Below are positions 7,117 through 7,687 of a DNA stretch of 7,687 bases, piece by piece; positions within the stretch are counted from its first letter, which is position 1, and every line of letters starts with the position of its first letter. A program made the translations under genes and the position numbers. The DNA comes from Caproicibacter sp002399225 (GTDB lineage Bacteria > Bacillota > Clostridia > Oscillospirales > Acutalibacteraceae). A model generated the notes under the pieces. It saw only the letters and a list, made by a program, of their open reading frames with translations, was not told the origin of the DNA and searched no databases. The stretch covers positions 1 to 7,687 of the forward strand of contig DAIOKN010000051.1 in the NCBI GenBank assembly GCA_036756705.1, written 5' to 3'.

Positions 7117-7123
7117 GGAGGTG
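7117..7123 (+). promoter_or_regulatory. Ribosome binding site fixing a TTG start
   Basis: GGAGGTG is followed by six bases and TTG at 7130. The in-frame GTG at 7121 lies within the site itself, so TTG is the plausible start. Confidence 0.75.
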
Positions 7124-7129
7124 CTCGTT

Positions 7130-7282
7130 TTGAAGAATACCGGAAAGCTGAGTTTGCTGTTTACAATCCTGTCCTCTGTCGCCGCAATGATCGCCGTAGC
7201 GGTCGCTGTCGTTCTGTTTTTTGAAAAAAAGAAGAAGGACGAAGAAGAGCTTGAGCATTATCTGGACTGCTCTATTCAGTAA
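7130..7282 (+). CDS. Small single-pass membrane protein, 50 residues, unknown function
   Basis: A short gene starting at TTG. The protein has a short basic N-terminus (MKNTGK), one hydrophobic helix (about 7-31, from LSLLFTILSS to VAVVLFF), a charged cytoplasmic stretch (EKKKKDEEELEH, 32-43) and the ending YLDCSIQ with a single cysteine (46). The stop-transfer-like Lys run suggests an N-out, C-in small membrane protein. I do not recognise a named family. The gene is supported by a consensus promoter at 7054-7082, a GGAGGTG ribosome site and a terminator at 7310-7342, so it is an independent monocistronic unit between rpsT and the convergent SpoVAE-type gene. It is easily missed by gene finders because of its length and start codon. 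Confidence 0.82.
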   Translation: MKNTGKLSLLFTILSSVAAMIAVAVAVVLFFEKKKKDEEELEHYLDCSIQ

Positions 7283-7309
7283 GCTTCAGCAAAGCGCTGC
7301 GTTTTTCGC

Positions 7310-7342
7310 GGGCAGGTTAAGAACCTGTCCGTTTTGCTTTTT
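7310..7342 (+). terminator. Rho-independent terminator of the 50-residue protein gene
   Basis: GGGCAGGTT (7310-7318) pairs with AACCTGTCC (7322-7330), one G-T wobble, around a 3-base loop. It is followed by GTTTTGCTTTTT. It has no T-run on the minus strand, so it serves the plus-strand transcript only. Confidence 0.78.
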
Positions 7343-7472
7343 ACGGCCGCCGGCCGGCCCTTAGCATCTGCATCCGTGCCCTTCGGTTCTGCTCTCTTCT
7401 CCGTTTGATCGCCCGGTAAACATATTTTGCCACCTGCCACAGAATCGTGAGAAGAAAACTGCCGCTGATCAC
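7341..7472 (-). CDS. Doubtful small basic membrane protein frame downstream of SpoVAE-type gene
   Basis: On the minus strand an open frame continues past the SpoVAE-type stop to 7341. Its protein-like portion reads AWRIFRVISGSFLLTILWQV followed by a basic tail (about KRRREQNRRAR). The first standard start after the upstream stop is GTG 7472, giving 43 residues with one short hydrophobic helix and an Arg-rich end; the preceding GGCGGA is a weak ribosome site. Codons between the upstream stop and this GTG also look hydrophobic and amphipathic, so a real gene might begin further upstream by a non-standard start, or the frame may be a remnant. No homologue is recognised. It could equally be non-coding. 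Confidence 0.3.
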   Translation of the reverse strand: MISGSFLLTILWQVAKYVYRAIKRRREQNRRARMQMLRAGRRP

Positions 7473-7536
7473 GCGGAAAATCCGCCAGGCAAGGCTGGCG
7501 TAGCGGTAACCGGCCTTTGCATACTGGAATGCCGGG

Positions 7537-7687
7537 CTAGCTCTTATCCCCCGATTTTGAAAACAAGGCGGCCAGGTAGCCGAAGAACACCGCCGCCGCA
7601 ATCCCGGCAGCCCCCGCCGTCACTCCGCCGGAGAACACGCCCAGCAGGCCATGTTCCCTGACGGCTTCCAGCGTGCCTTTCGCCATC
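7537..7687 (-). CDS. spoVAE: Stage V sporulation protein AE (SpoVAE-type), C-terminal part
   Basis: Part of the SpoVA membrane complex, which carries Ca-dipicolinic acid into the forespore and releases it at germination. The 49 visible codons before TAG (7537-7539) read MAKGTLEAVREHGLLGVFSG, then a Gly/Ala-rich membrane helix (GVTAGAAGIAAAVFFGYLAA) and the short polar end LFSKSGDKS. As I recall, SpoVAE/SpoVAEb proteins of about 115-120 residues end the same way (a GL(I/L)G-F-GG-TA--AGI-AA(I/V)-FG--AAL helix followed by K-KDKS). The 5' part lies beyond the right edge; the first visible Met is probably internal, where relatives have a hydrophobic residue before AKG. Convergent with the 50-residue membrane protein gene. 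Assigned from a short C-terminal match only, so the exact SpoVA subtype is inferred. Confidence 0.8.
   Translation of the reverse strand, partial: MAKGTLEAVREHGLLGVFSGGVTAGAAGIAAAVFFGYLAALFSKSGDKS

Noticed and set aside
7287..7305. Second terminator after the 50-residue protein gene (CAGC-AAAGC-GCTG region then TTTTT)
   Set aside because: The stem is only 4 bp; the hairpin at 7310-7342 is far stronger.

Overview
The window looks like a chromosomal segment of an endospore-forming Bacillota, most likely class Clostridia and probably the Oscillospiraceae/Ruminococcaceae side. The grounds are three sporulation genes (gpr, spoIIP and the tail of a SpoVAE-type gene), Clostridia-like LepA and S20 sequences, strong AGGAGG-type ribosome binding sites, consensus sigma-A promoters and a fairly high G+C content. 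Genus cannot be set from the sequence alone.

Layout, left to right. (1) 1-1670, minus: lepA (elongation factor 4), lacking its last ~45 codons beyond the left edge. (2) 1671-1837: divergent intergenic region with a lepA extended -10 promoter and a marR promoter whose spacer and -10 are covered by a perfect 9+3+9 palindrome. (3) 1838-3713, plus: a MarR-type repressor and an MFS drug-efflux-type transporter, a classic self-contained repressor/efflux cassette. (4) A 15-bp-stem bidirectional terminator lies inside the 3' part of the open frame of the transporter. (5) 3692-5666, minus: a Ser-rich exported single-pass membrane protein with its own strong promoter, a 72-residue small membrane protein, and spoIIP. 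(6) 5800-6612, minus: gpr, the germination/SASP protease. (7) 6708-6971, plus: rpsT (ribosomal protein S20), divergent from gpr, with promoter and terminator. (8) 7130-7282, plus: a 50-residue membrane protein starting at TTG, with promoter and terminator. (9) 7341-7687, minus: the C-terminus of a SpoVAE-type protein and a doubtful small downstream frame.

How it fits together: rpsT / gpr / spoIIP / (small protein) / lepA is the order I recall from Bacillus subtilis (rpsT, gpr, spoIIP, yqxA, lepA). Here that block is recognisable, but a divergently oriented marR-MFS cassette and a Ser-rich membrane protein sit between spoIIP and lepA. gpr (SASP degradation during germination), spoIIP (septal peptidoglycan removal and engulfment) and SpoVAE (dipicolinic acid channel) all belong to the spore programme; lepA and rpsT are translation genes.

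I see no CRISPR array, transposase, tRNA, rRNA or convincing new multi-gene system. The items most worth a second look are the transporter frame that runs through a terminator, the apparently leaderless marR under a palindromic operator, the cassette insertion into a conserved gene order, the very short GPR propeptide, and the small membrane protein genes that automatic annotation may miss.
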